Assembly (NCBI GenBank): GCA_036346225.1
Contig: JARFIW010001670.1
Location: forward strand, 2,418,001-2,482,000
Source of the DNA: Platerodrilus igneus
Lineage: Eukaryota; Arthropoda; Insecta; Coleoptera; Lycidae
DNA: 64,000 nt
Direction of reading: 5' to 3'
Shown: positions 1 to 10,494 of the stretch, piece after piece
Layout of the letters: each line of letters starts with the position of its first letter
How positions within the stretch are numbered: position 1 is the stretch's first letter
Program-made: the position numbers and the translations under genes
Notes under the pieces: generated by a model
What the model was told of the DNA's origin: nothing
What the model saw: the letters and a program-made list of their open reading frames with translations, nothing else
Databases searched by the model: none

Positions 1-922
1 TTTTCTGGGGGAACTAAGAATGGTAGAGCTGGTTAAACTCGAGGCACGTGCGTTCGAAGAACTTTCGACGTACGGCTTTATTGCTTACGCGTGTCTACTA
101 AACGTTTTAGTCGTCTTTCTTATGGAAAAAGCCGTAGAACTAACTGTCACGGAGTTGTAGTTGGTCTTTGGTTCCGATATAGGAATTACGTTAAAGACAC
201 TGTTTCGTTCTGCTTTTAACTCGATGCACGCGGGTTTTAAGGACATTGTTACGGACTCACTTTAGTGATACAGGTGCTTTACTTATTATAACTTTGGTTG
301 CTTGCTCTGGCTGGTGATATTTAGACTGTGACAGACTACCGGTATACAAAAGTAGTGGTTGAAGTTCCTCGCTGCTTTTGTATGGTTATGCAACTAATAT
401 ACATAGTTCCTTCGCGTGATAAGGTCCGATGCTAACCCCAGTGAAATCCGTCAGTATGATTAGGGTAAGTGGTGATAAGTTCCATCAACACCTCACAGTT
501 TAGGGTGCAGTGCTTCGTTAGGGCCAGACATCGTGGATCCCACACTGCAATGGCAAGGAAGCGGTACTGAAGGACCTTGTGTAAGTTGCACTATTTCCTA
601 TTTGTTCTTACTGTAAATATCTACCCGTTGTTTTGCAATATTCCTTGTCGTTCTGATATCTTTTCCATAGACTTGCCCGCTATTTAATAACAAAAAAACA
701 ATCAACCATACTGAATGACTCAGAACAATTGTGCTTATCTACTTATTTATGTCTTTGCTAAAATTTTACTAAATTACTTAGATTAATTTTGTCTTACCTA
801 TTTATTTTTTTGTTACATTTTACCTGAATTATGTTTAATTGGTGTGTGACGAAACGTTTCTGCTACTCCCCAATATGGCCTCACTTTGTACTCAGAATTT
901 TTCTGTACTGCTATTACTGTTT
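1..922 (+). repeat. Element A, left LTR (partial)
   Basis: This stretch is repeated nearly identically at 4336-5260. Base 1 aligns with 4336, so about 346 bp of this LTR lie outside the window. The copies differ mostly by one-base changes in A or T runs, with a few substitutions. The match stops at about 922, inside the LTR: the right copy continues for some 340 bp more, whereas here the sequence passes straight into reverse transcriptase. The LTR 3' end, primer site and gag are therefore missing on this side. Confidence 0.85.
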
Positions 923-2707
923 ACTAAAATGCCATTTGGTCTTCATAATTCTCCAGCGACATTTCAGCGACTTATAGTTCGTGTGCTTGGTGCTGATCTC
1001 GAACCTTTCTGTTTCGCATACTTAGATGATGTGATCATCGCTACTCCGACTTTCGAACAACATTTGGTGGTACTACAGAAAGTGCTTTTTCGTTTAAATT
1101 CTGCAGGTTTGACTTTTCACAGAGATAAATGCATTATATGCCGACCGGAACTCCGTTATCTGGGATACGTAGTAAATCGCCATGGACTCCATGTCGACCC
1201 AGAAAAAGTTTCGGCCATTCTTAATCTTCCTCCTCCTACTACTGTAACTGAAGTACGACGCATAGTTGGTATGTGCTCGTGGTATCGTCGCTTTATCCCA
1301 AATTTTTCTGCTCTTACTGCTCCGATTACTGCTTTGACTAAGAAAAATTTTAAATTTCATTGGTCTTCAGAATGTCAGCAGGCGTTTAAGCTGCTGAAAG
1401 AACACTTGGTAACAGCTCCAGTGATGAGTTGTCCTGATTTTTCTTTACCATTTACTATACAGACTGATGCCTCTAATTTTGGTCTGGGTGCTGTGCTGAC
1501 GCAACAACAGGGTGATGACGAAAAAGTTATTAGCTACATTAGCTGTTCTCTTAAAAAGGCGGAACGCAACTATAGCGCCACCGAAAAAGAATGTCTTGGT
1601 GTTATATGGGCAATAGAGAAATTTCGTCCCTATATCGAGGTTTCTCACTTTACTGTGATCACGGATCACCACTCGCTTATCTGGCTGAATAATCTACAAA
1701 GCCCCAACGGTCGTTTAGCTCGTTGGTCTGTACGACTGCAACAACATAACTTCACCATCGTACATCGGAAAGGTAAAGATAACATCGTTCCCGATGCCTT
1801 ATCTCGCTCAGTACCTAAAATTGACTTAATTGATGACTTTCCTAAATCTTCTATTACTCTGCCAATTTTGGATCCTTGGTATCTTAAGCTACGGACTCGT
1901 GTTAATTCCAATCCTAAACTATACAGTAACTGGCATGTGGAAAACGAATTACTATACAAACATGTAAAATCTAAACAGTCTTTGCTCCAACATTCTCAAG
2001 ACGATTGGAAGTTAGTAGTTCCCAGTGAACAACGGAATAGGGTTCTATACGAGAATCACGATCTACCTACTTCAGGTCACCCGGGTGTCCACAAAACTGT
2101 CTCTAAAATTTCCATGCGTTACTATTGGCCTAAACTTAGAGCCGCTGTTGCTCGATACGTCCGTCGTTGTAAAATTTGCTCTGCACACAAAGTCGAACAA
2201 AAGAAACCTCCTGGCTTTATGTCTCCTCGTGCTACTGCCACTCGTCTTTGGCAAGTCCTATGTACTGATATTGTCGGACCTCTTCCTAGATCCTCTAAAG
2301 GTAATTCCTTCATTTTAGTTGTGGCCGATTGTTTTACGAAATATGCTTGTTTCTTTCCTCTACGTGCATCTACGGCCGCTGCTGTTGCTCGAACCATTGA
2401 GGAAAATATTTTCCTGGTGTATGGTACTTCTCAGTATCTAATTGCCGACAATGGTGTACAATTTCCTAGCAATATTTTCACTAAACTCTGTAATTCTTAT
2501 CGAACAAAAATTCTGTTTAATGCTCGCTATCATCCTCAGGCGAATCCGGCCGAACGTATTAATAGAGTCCTGAAAACTCTGATTTCTTCTTACGTTTCTG
2601 ATAATCAACGTCGGTGGGACGTTAATTTAGCAAAATCGGTTGTGCTATTCGTACGCTCAAACATGAGATTATTGGTTACTCCCGTATTTTGCTCTATATG
2701 GTCGTGA
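921..2707 (+). pseudogene. Element A pol fragment: RT palm, RNase H, integrase
   Basis: This is Ty3/gypsy polyprotein. The open frame runs from 839, but its first 27 or so residues are LTR sequence; true pol starts at the MPFGL motif (residues 31-35 of that frame). The RT YLDD box is at 61-64, followed by thumb and connection. RNase H shows Asp210, Glu250 and Asp276. The integrase zinc site is His414, His418, Cys444, Cys447, and the catalytic triad is Asp477, Asp537, Glu572. Fingers, protease and gag are absent. Near 2640 the frame shifts and ends early at 2707, while homology continues in other frames. All visible catalytic residues are intact, so the loss looks recent. The element cannot be autonomous. 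Confidence 0.9.
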
Positions 2708-3166
2708 ACATGCTCTCTACGGCGATCATTTTGGAAAACCTCTTGATCCTGATGATGTTCTTATGGATCCCGAACGTCCTATTCCTCCTACTGACTTAGT
2801 CAAATTTGAGTCACTTCGTGAAGAAATTTCGAAACGTCTTTCCTTAGCATACAAGAAAATGCTAAACACTACGATCTTCGTCGTCGTCCCTTAACTTTAT
2901 CTCCTGGCGATCGCGTGTGGAAACGCAATTATGTTCTTTCGGATGCTACTCGCTACTTCAATGCTAAACTTGCTCCCAAATATGTGGGTCCCTTTACTAT
3001 TAGGACTAAACTTTCTCCGTGGACCTATATCTTAGTGGATGATTCTGGTAACGATCTGGGTACTTGGCATATTAAGGACCTCAAACCCGATAAAACTTTA
3101 GACCCGCCAGACATTGATCCTGAACCTCCGGATCCTAATGGGCTCCTCCGGCTGATTCTATTTTGA
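2640..3166 (+). pseudogene. Element A integrase C-terminal domain (frameshifted)
   Basis: Integrase homology continues after the frameshift near 2640 and changes frame again before 2915. The last part (2915-3166) has the KYVGPF box of the integrase C-terminal module and the GTWHIKDLKP motif. A matching HVKDLKP or HIKDLKP ending occurs in elements B, C and D, which shows they are one lineage. The tail is rich in Asp and Pro and stops at 3164-3166. This domain normally helps bind the LTR ends and target DNA; here it is separated from the catalytic core by frame breaks. Confidence 0.8.
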
Positions 3167-3989
3167 CCCCTACGTATCGCTATCCCTAATGACTTGTAAT
3201 TTTTTTTTCTCTCTTTTGTTTTATTTTGGCTTATTGGTCTTGTGTTTTCGCTGATACGCTGGAGTCCGAAAACACTGGCGCCCATTTCGTACTCCTATGT
3301 ATATTTTGTAGCTAGCCCCTCCCGTGACTTGTTCTTCTGGCCAGTTCCACCATTTGTTCACTATTGGACTATTATAGTCGCTTTCTACATCCATTCCTTA
3401 AGGTAGGCTTCAGATCTATTTACTTTTCCTTTAGGAATTTCGACTTAGTCGCTTTTGTAGGTCTGTTAGCCATACTCTGCTTGAGTAATCGTTTCATACG
3501 AATGTGTTACCTCAGTTGTAAGTATTCCAGATGGTGTACTGGTTTGCCTTTGCTCTTTTCTTTGTCTTGGTTCTTTCTTTGCTGCACACTTGAGGTTGAC
3601 AGTTATGTCGTTTAGTGGATTTGCTACGAGTTTTCTTCGTCGTTTTTTCTTTTATTTTCTTTTGGTTTCTTCGCGGGAAGCCAAAACTTTTCTTTGAGGT
3701 GGAAAACAGAAATGTCCTTTTGGGGACATCCGTCTTTGACGATTCTGAAAGTAGCTATAACCTTTAATCCTCATTGGGTGTTTACTTAATACTTTCTTTA
3801 CCTATTCTGTCATTGTTGGTTACGATAGATGACTTTGTCTTCTTTTGGAAAAATGTTCTTTATCTTATACTAGTGTTGGTCCTTCGAACCGGATAAAAAT
3901 TTTTTTTCTTGTTTGGTTCTTGGTCTGCCACTTTTCTTTCTTTTTTTTCCTCTCTTTCACCCCGACATCTTTATTTTGCTAGGGGAATT
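3167..3989 (+). other. Element A 3' non-coding region ending in a purine tract
   Basis: No coding homology was found between the pol stop and the 3' LTR. The region is rich in T and C. It holds small stem-loops, for example GGTTTC/GAAGCC at 3664-3682 and ATGTCC/GGACAT at 3712-3729. The final bases, AGGGGAATT at 3981-3989, are a plausible polypurine tract because they directly precede TGTAACG, the LTR start seen in element C. A motif resembling a primer site, CTGGCGCCCA near 3276, is out of place here. Confidence 0.6.
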
Positions 3990-5603
3990 TGTAACGTGCA
4001 TTTTGGTGGCCTAACATTTTTAGTCTACTTAATTCTTAAAATACATCGTTTTGGATCGCTGTTTGTATCAAGTAAATACTTCCCCCTAGTTTTCAGATTG
4101 ATATGCAAGTTGACTCGCCGGTATTAATTTTAAAAGATGGTTTAGTTGTAAATTGGAATACGCGTAAAATTACTTTCCACTTGTCATTAATAAATAAACC
4201 CGTTGTAATTAATATGTGGATATACAAGTCTAGGTAGGCGATCAGAAGTTGTACTAGTAGGAGTAGAGATAAACAAAAAAGGGTCGTGTTTTGTTCTTGC
4301 TTGCGAGATGTCAAAATTTAAGTGAAAGATACGCTTTTTCTGGGGGAACTAAGAATGGTAGAGCTGGTTAAACTCGAGGCACGTGCGTTCGAAGAACTTT
4401 CGACGTACGGCTTTATTGCTTACGCGTGTCTACTAAACGTTTTTAGTCGTCTTTCTTATGGAAAAAAGCCGTAGAACTAACTGTCACGGAGTTGTAGTTG
4501 GTCTTTGGTTCCGATATAGGAATTACGTTAAAGACACTGTTTCGTTCTGCTTTTAACTCGATGCACGCGGGTTTTAAGGACATTGTTACGGACTCACTTT
4601 AGTGATACAGGTGCTTTACTTATTATAACTTTGGTTGCTTGCTCTGGCTGGTGATATTTAGACTGTGACAGACTACCGGTATACAAAAGTAGTGGTAGAA
4701 GTTCCTCGCTGCTTTTGTATGGTTATGCAACTAATATACATAGTTCCTTCGCGTGATAAGGTCCGCTGCTAACCCCAGTGAAATCCGTCAGTATGATTAG
4801 GGTAAGTGGTGATAAGTTCCATCAACACCTCACAGTTTAGGGTGCAGTGCTTCGTTAGGGCCAGACATCGTGGATCCCACACTGCAATGGCAAGGAAGCG
4901 GTACTGAAGGACCTTGTGTAAGTTGCACTATTTCCTATTTGTTCTTACTGTAAATATCTACCCGTTGTTTTTGCAATATTCCTTGTCGTTCTGATATCTT
5001 TTCCATAGACTTGCCCGCTATTTAATAACAAAAAAACAATCAACCATACTGAATGACTCAGAACAATTGTGCTTATCTACTTATTTATGTCTTTGCTAAA
5101 AATTTTACTAAATTACTTAGATTAATTTTGTCTTACCTATTTATTTTTTTGTTACATTTTACCTGAATTATGTTTAATTGGTGTGTGACGAAACGTTTCT
5201 GCTACTCCCCAATATGGCCTCACTTTGTACTCAGAATTTTTCTGTACTGCTATTACTGTTGTTAGATTATAGAGTTTATATAAACAGTTTCTTTTATTTT
5301 TATTCTATAACGTACTGAACAATTTATACTTGATCCATAGGCTATGCTTTTTCCCTGTTTCAGGTTTGCAGGACTAATTTGTTTTTTTTTCAGGTTTACT
5401 ATGCTAATTTCTCTATTGCAGGTACTGGTACTAACTCCTGACAGCCGCGTCCCTTATAGGCTGGTCTGCGTTCTACCCCCCCCCTCTCCGATTGAGCCCG
5501 GTCACTGTGTTTTTCTCTTGGATTTTCTTTTGTTACGCACGGCTACGAGCCAACGTGACATAACTTTGACGCACAACGTGGCGTCTACTAGAAATACGTA
5601 ACA
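3990..5603 (+). repeat. Element A, right LTR
   Basis: The 3' copy of the direct repeat seen at 1-922. The start at TGTAACG (3990) is set by the purine tract before it and by the TGTAA starts of the other three elements. The end at about 5603 (CGTAACA) is inferred from the inverted terminal bases and from a length (about 1.6 kb) like those of elements B (1740 bp), C (1833 bp) and D (1.42-1.43 kb). The next four bases are ATAT, the likely target duplication, whose partner would lie upstream of the window. The right boundary is the uncertain part. Confidence 0.65.
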
Positions 5604-5889
5604 ATATCTTCTAATTTTTCAGTGTCCTCTAAATGCTAAATTATGTAGGAGACTAAGTACTACAACAAGTAACCTTTCTAAAAAATCTTTTCACCTTGTT
5701 TTTCAGATTCAATCTTAGATTTTGACGAATCATTAATACCTGTTTTGTATTATAAGGCTTTTTGTAAATTGAACCATTTTAGAAGACATTCTTTGTATGA
5801 CTTAGAAATTTCATGTCCTTTTAAGAGATAACCTACATTCCTCCATTTATTTAATCCTTTGCTGGATCTTAATTTTGAAGAGCAATTAC
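5604..5889. other. No gene seen
   Basis: AT-rich flank of element A. I found no coding homology, RNA gene or clear repeat here. Confidence 0.5.
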
Positions 5890-6105
5890 TAAATAGTCAG
5901 TAAGCGAGAAAGTGCATAACGTCTTTCACCTTTGAGTAAACTTACCAATTTCTGCTTTGCTTTTCATCATTTTTAAAGTGCGGGTATAATAAAACTTGCT
6001 GAAATGTCGCCCTTGAGCTTCATCAGGAAAATTAATATCTACTACTGTTTGGCCTTTGAGCACCATAAAAGACGGTGCTGCATCAGTACTATACAACATC
6101 ATTTT
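5890..6105 (-). pseudogene. hAT-like transposase relic (DAAPYM-type motif)
   Basis: Read on the minus strand, the piece contains STDAAPSFM followed by a Val/Ile-rich stretch and FPDEAQ. This resembles the SDAAPYM segment of hAT-superfamily transposases common in insects. Homology fades after about 60 residues and the frame is soon interrupted. There are no flanking exons or terminal repeats that I can see. The assignment rests on one motif, so it is tentative. Confidence 0.4.
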
Positions 6106-6330
6106 GTTTTCGACCTTACCTAACGTCGGTTTGACGCAGCTCTAACTTCTTTTCTATTCTGTGCTAATCTAAAAAACTCTACCTACCCTTCACAACCTAA
6201 ATTTCTAATAATTTGACAAATAGCTTGGTCTAGGTCTTCCTATACTCTTCTATCTTTTTCTTATCTACCTGGCTCTACATAGATATTAGCAACCTGATGG
6301 TTGTTAAAGAACTCTATCATGTTTACATAA
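6106..6330 (-). pseudogene. LINE RT C-terminal tail, degenerate copy 1
   Basis: The minus-strand reading gives a short tail with IIRNLGC, then FFRLAQNRK, then AASNRR, with in-frame stops. The same tail pattern (LAQNK...ASNQF) ends the LINE piece at 37440-38003. It is the extreme C-terminus of an endonuclease-RT LINE polyprotein; only the 3' end is present, as expected of a 5'-truncated LINE insertion. Confidence 0.5.
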
Positions 6331-6348
6331 TTCCCATTTATAAGGATG

Positions 6349-6533
6349 TTAAATTATAAGTTATGATAAAGTTTAAGCAACGAATTGCTGCCAACACGCC
6401 AGAACGCTAACTAATTGTGAGTTATGTCATGGTGACGTTAATTAAGTTATATGTTATAGGAAGGCTTAAGCAATGAATCGCTGCCAACATGCCAGACGGC
6501 TAACTAATTGTGAGTTATGTCACGGTGACATTC
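6349..6533. repeat. Tandem duplication, unit about 92 bp
   Basis: Two diverged head-to-tail units, one ending near 6440 and the next near 6533. Both contain CTGCCAACA, GCTAACTAATTGTGAG and a TGACGTTA- or TGACATTC-like end. The function is unknown. The array separates two LINE tail fragments. Confidence 0.75.
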
Positions 6534-6564
6534 AGTTAACTGATTTTTATTTATTTATTTGTTT

Positions 6565-6720
6565 TATTTTCGAACTTACTTAAGGCCGGTTTGACGCAAC
6601 TCTAATTTTTTTTTTATTCTCAGCTAGTCTAAAAAAATCTTCATACCCTTTACAACCTAAATCTCTAATAATTTGACTAATATAGCTTTGTATAAGTGTT
6701 CCTGCTCTATTTTTATTTGG
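6565..6720 (-). pseudogene. LINE RT C-terminal tail, degenerate copy 2
   Basis: A second, diverged copy of the tail at 6106-6330, again minus strand. It reads IIRDLGC, then FFRLAENKK, then RVASNRP and a stop. Like the first copy, it keeps only the 3' end. Two tails of one family in the same orientation, with a tandem repeat between them, suggest two insertions or a segmental duplication. Confidence 0.5.
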
Positions 6721-6739
6721 TAGTCTATAATCTAAGAGC

Positions 6740-7137
6740 TTACCAAACAGTAGTATATGCCGGCCACATTCCCGGATCGTTTTCTATATTTATATCGACC
6801 GGCGTGTTCAAATTTTCAGCTGATTCATACTTTAAGGCTGCTGATAACAATGAACTATGTGGCGCAAGCGCAGACAATGCTTTGGGCCACTCATCGGGTT
6901 CCGGTGAAGATTCGATAGGAAGTACTGTTGAATGCAATTCTTCAATTGATGTTAAATTTGCCAAATTGATTAGTGTGGATGACATTTCCGTATCTGTTTG
7001 TTTTGAAATATTTGCTGTTATCAAATACTTTTCGAGAAATCCGTTCAGTTGTCCAGCTTGTTCTTTCCTTTTTCGGATCTTTTTCGTTTCGAACTTCCTG
7101 ACTCATATTTTCTGTTAATGTCTCGTTCGCGCGAAGC
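6740..7137 (-). pseudogene. hAT/ZMYM1-like transposase N-terminal fragment
   Basis: The minus-strand reading starts with a Met followed by a basic region (KRKRSEKGK) near 7137. One frameshift near 7040 then leads into about 94 residues ending NDPGMWP. Basic KRK-rich starts and a Pro-Trp-Pro-type DPxxWP segment are typical of the N-terminus of ZMYM1/TTF-type hAT transposases. The catalytic RNase H-fold core and dimerisation region are absent, so this is a truncated relic. It may or may not belong to the same insertion as the motif at 5890-6105. Confidence 0.5.
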
Positions 7138-7640
7138 CATCACTTAAAAAAATATGCTACAGTGTGGAAACTACCTATTGAATAAAATTATTTTTCACTT
7201 TGTGTTATTTACACAATGATGAAAACTTTTTTAAGAAAGAAGTTAACAAAAGACAAAGTCGATTTAGTTAATAGATTGATGCAAATAATTCAAACTTGTC
7301 GGTTGTCAAACCAAAATTTTAAACATACAATAGAAAGATAATTTCCTTCCTAGTAGCTATTGTAACATATCTAATTATTTTCCTTAAGAAGACACCGATG
7401 TTCATCTGCAATTTATGTTAATAAACTTAACTTTACTTTTGTTGTAGATACTTTTGGGCTTAGTATATTTCTGAATGACGTTAATACAGTTATTAGTACT
7501 AAATTGATTTCACTATTTTCCATATAACATAAATTAATTGTCACATAAAATACAAACATGTTCAACCTAACCTAACCATAACCTTACTTCCTCCACATCA
7601 TCTTCCTAGCGGCAAAATTCAAATTCAAATTTGTACAATG
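7138..7640. other. No gene seen
   Basis: AT-rich sequence without recognisable coding or RNA signals. A short phrase near 7440 (TTGTAGATACTTTTGGG) recurs in altered form near 7850, either side of the RT relic, so the block may be an old duplication. Confidence 0.45.
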
Positions 7641-7845
7641 ACCCCTCTGTGTGATTAATCTGCACGCTAATCTCAAATTTATTGCAATTAAACCTAAACA
7701 CTTTATTTAAGATCGTAAAATTTTCTTCCACCGTCCTTATTGCGAGCAAACTGTCGTCAATATATATGCTTACTTTATTTTGTTCAATAAGATCACGAAA
7801 GATTAAATTTATGTAAAAATTAGTACAATCCCACTTCTGAGAACT
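7640..7845 (-). pseudogene. Old gypsy-type RT relic (YIDD box)
   Basis: The minus-strand translation contains FRDLIEQNKV, SIYIDDSLLA and then TVEEN...LNKVF. This is the order of the RT palm of Ty3/gypsy elements around the YxDD catalytic box. It is too diverged from elements A-D to be their copy. Flanking homology is lost within about 35 residues on either side, so only a short fossil remains. Confidence 0.55.
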
Positions 7846-8554
7846 GTTGTATATACTTTTGGGGTTAGAATATTTCTAAATCATTTAGTATTAAGAACTC
7901 ATTAGTACTGCTTGCATAAAATTATTATTCAATGCACTAAAATTAATTACACTATATTAAGAATACGTCTTTTTCGCCACAGTACTAATGCAATTTAATT
8001 ACAATATCGTTTCATGCACGCACCACAAACTGAATTGGTAAAACTGAAAAAGTTGTTGAAATTTGAAAATCTCAATGACAATTAACAAAGTTTTATTATT
8101 CCGGTTTCCGGAGACTGAATAGTCTAAATCTACTGTTGGAAAAGTAACCCGTACTTTGTTTGAACACTGTTTATCCAGAGGTAAGATAACCAACAATAAA
8201 AGAAAAAAAGGTATATTGCAGAGACTCCTTACAAGAGATAGAGAAGGTTCTTTAAGAGTGAAGTATTTAGATGCCTCATAGGTATTGTACTATTTGGTAC
8301 ACAATGTACCTACTTTGTGCTTTTTTATATTTATCACTGCTCCTAACGAGACGTTTCATTATTTGTTATTGTAAGCATGGAATTTTCTCAAACTAATTCA
8401 CATCCTTTCGAAAAAAATTACCTAAACATTATCGATATGAACAACAAAATGTGCACTAGATATTGTATAGATTTAAGATTTATGAGGCATAAAGCTATAC
8501 CGTAAACAGTTTTACTATCTTCTTAAATAAAGTGTAATTTAAATTTTGAAACTA
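7846..8554. other. No gene seen
   Basis: AT-rich and non-coding as far as I can read. Small open frames here lack any family signature. Confidence 0.45.
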
Positions 8555-8710
8555 TGCATTGCGCTGCGGGGGATTTTTTGTTTGCGGGACCCTGAGTAGC
8601 TGGCCAGGTTCCTCTCCGAGACTCTCTGTCCTGGACAGGATTTGAATCTGCATTTTCAGCTTTTGCGGCCGACGTATTCACCAATTACACTACTGGGACT
8701 CTGGTCATGA
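8555..8710 (-). mobile_element. tRNA-derived SINE-like unit
   Basis: On the minus strand from about 8700, an A-box-like TAGTGTAATTGG and a B-box-like GATTCAAATCC lie at tRNA spacing within a tRNA-sized head that starts GTCCCAG. A short GC-richer body follows (GAACCTGGCCAGCTACTCAG) and then an A-rich end (CAAACAAAAAAT). Head, body and A-tail make a SINE more likely than a tRNA gene. A head of the same kind occurs at 36787-36860. The unit stands out by base composition from its AT-rich surroundings. Confidence 0.5.
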
Positions 8711-9480
8711 AAATAGAAAATTTTACAAATCCAAATCATGTATGTCACCATACATCAACCAACTTTCAGTTACTTATGGTATTTTTGTCAATCATCCTAG
8801 CTATCTTTCTCAGTTCCCCGCATATTCATTGTTTCTTTTAGAACTCCTCTTAAGCTACAAAAAATCGATATTGTTGTTGGCCTTCGACTGTCACGTGCAT
8901 TCTAGATGTGTATTGTAACCAACCTTTTATTATACGTGTTCTCTGTCCGTTTTACATTATAGGTCTTTTATTTCACTGTCTTCAAAACCCTTATTATTTT
9001 AGTAGCTTATACATTGACCGTTACAAACAATTCTTTAGAAATTCTGTCTTAACGTTCATTTACGTTCCCTGAACTTTACATTTAACGAACAGGTGTTTCT
9101 TCGAAGCAACTTGTTGTTTAAAATAACAATTCCGAGTTTTACCACTTCTTAGCATTTGTATAACGAACGTTTTTGTTTCTTTGAATGGAAAAATGTGTTT
9201 AAATTATTGATTTTTTATACTTAAAAACTTCGTTTCTGATTCCATGCGTTTGATTTAAAATTATTACAATTAATTATTTGTATCCTTGAGTTTTCATGCA
9301 CACTAAAGCTTCTACCCGTTATGCAATTTTAACATTCCAATTTAAAAATAGAAAAATATCATAATAACCGTCCGTTTTCACTATCTAAATGATTAATTTG
9401 GCGCGCAATTAAATTGCTCCAATTTCCTATATACACAGTGTTTAAAATTTTATTATCTAGACCAATTTAACCTATAATTC
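8711..9480. other. No gene seen
   Basis: AT-rich flank. No repeat or coding homology recognised before the Penelope-like copy begins near 9485. Confidence 0.45.
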
Positions 9481-9484
9481 CAAG

Positions 9485-10490
9485 ACAATATATTTTTAAG
9501 GCCTAAATTTTCGAATTAATTCAAATTTTTGATCACAGGCTTTCTAAAATTTTACAATTAACTAGGCTAACATGTACATGAAATGATAGTAACCTACAAG
9601 GGGAGGTTTTATATTAAATTAACATAGAAGTTAAATCGAAATATTGTTTTAGCCGATTCATGCTTCAATTTGTTGTATAAGAAAATTGTAAAATTGTATA
9701 AATTGTAAATTGTATAAAAATACAAATGTGAGATTTTAAAAGACTTGAGTTTCACTTTGTTTATTATTTGAAGCTGTAAATACAGAATGCCTATGTGCGC
9801 GCGCATGTGTGTGTATGAGTATGGGTGTGTGTACATGTTATATTTATGTGAGTGTCTATGAATATTTGTGATTATGTACGTTAATCTGTTAGTACGTGTA
9901 TGTATGTGTACATGTGTACGTATGAATGTGATGGGATGGATGTGTATGTATGTAATGTTAATCACTACAATATCAATTATTGCATTAGGTATATGTTACT
10001 TCTAAAAACTAAGTAAGTATTTGTAAATCGAACTTAAACCACCAATATTGGGTTTTTATTTATACAATTTTTTTTGGCGAGAAATATTATACATTTCCAG
10101 AAAGTATTCTTTGTGTATCTTTTTCTAGTTCTAAAATTCTAGGATGTTTAAGATCAATTTTGTGATCTAAATCAATTGAGTGTCTCGATAAAGCACAAGA
10201 ATTTGGTTTGATTCTAATGTCACATTTGTGTTGGGTTATGCGTTGTTCTAAAAATTGTGACGTTTGTCCAATATAAGGGTTACCACAATCTATACAATTA
10301 ATTTGATATACAAGGCTTCTTTGAAATAAATCCCGTGTTTTATCTTTAAATTTTAAAAAAATACTTCCTCATGTTAAAATGTTTTTTTAGCGTATTTGAA
10401 ATTGTAATTTTTAAATACTTAAATTAATTTATGAGTGATGTGGTCATATATATTTGGTAGTGCTTAATATAGCTGTAAAGTTTTGTACAT
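9485..10490 (-). mobile_element. Penelope-like element copy, 5'-truncated
   Basis: The copy matches 20102-21060 over its whole length. On the minus strand it carries the end of the RT region, a GIY-YIG endonuclease segment (about 10090-10345, LVYQINCIDCGNPYIGQT-type), then a 3' UTR with TG-rich simple sequence (9788-9960) and a tail with a hammerhead-like fold near 9496-9545. The endonuclease is frameshifted near 10100. The homology ends where element B is inserted at 10491, but the right flank of B does not resume it, so the copy was already 5'-truncated close to that point. Confidence 0.8.
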
Positions 10491-10494
10491 ATAT

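Noticed and set aside
2025..2318. Overlapping plus- and minus-strand frames within pol of element A
   Set aside because: Shadows of the integrase frame with no independent motifs.
9609..9965. His/Thr-rich open frame on the minus strand
   Set aside because: It is the reading of a TG-rich simple repeat in the Penelope 3' UTR.
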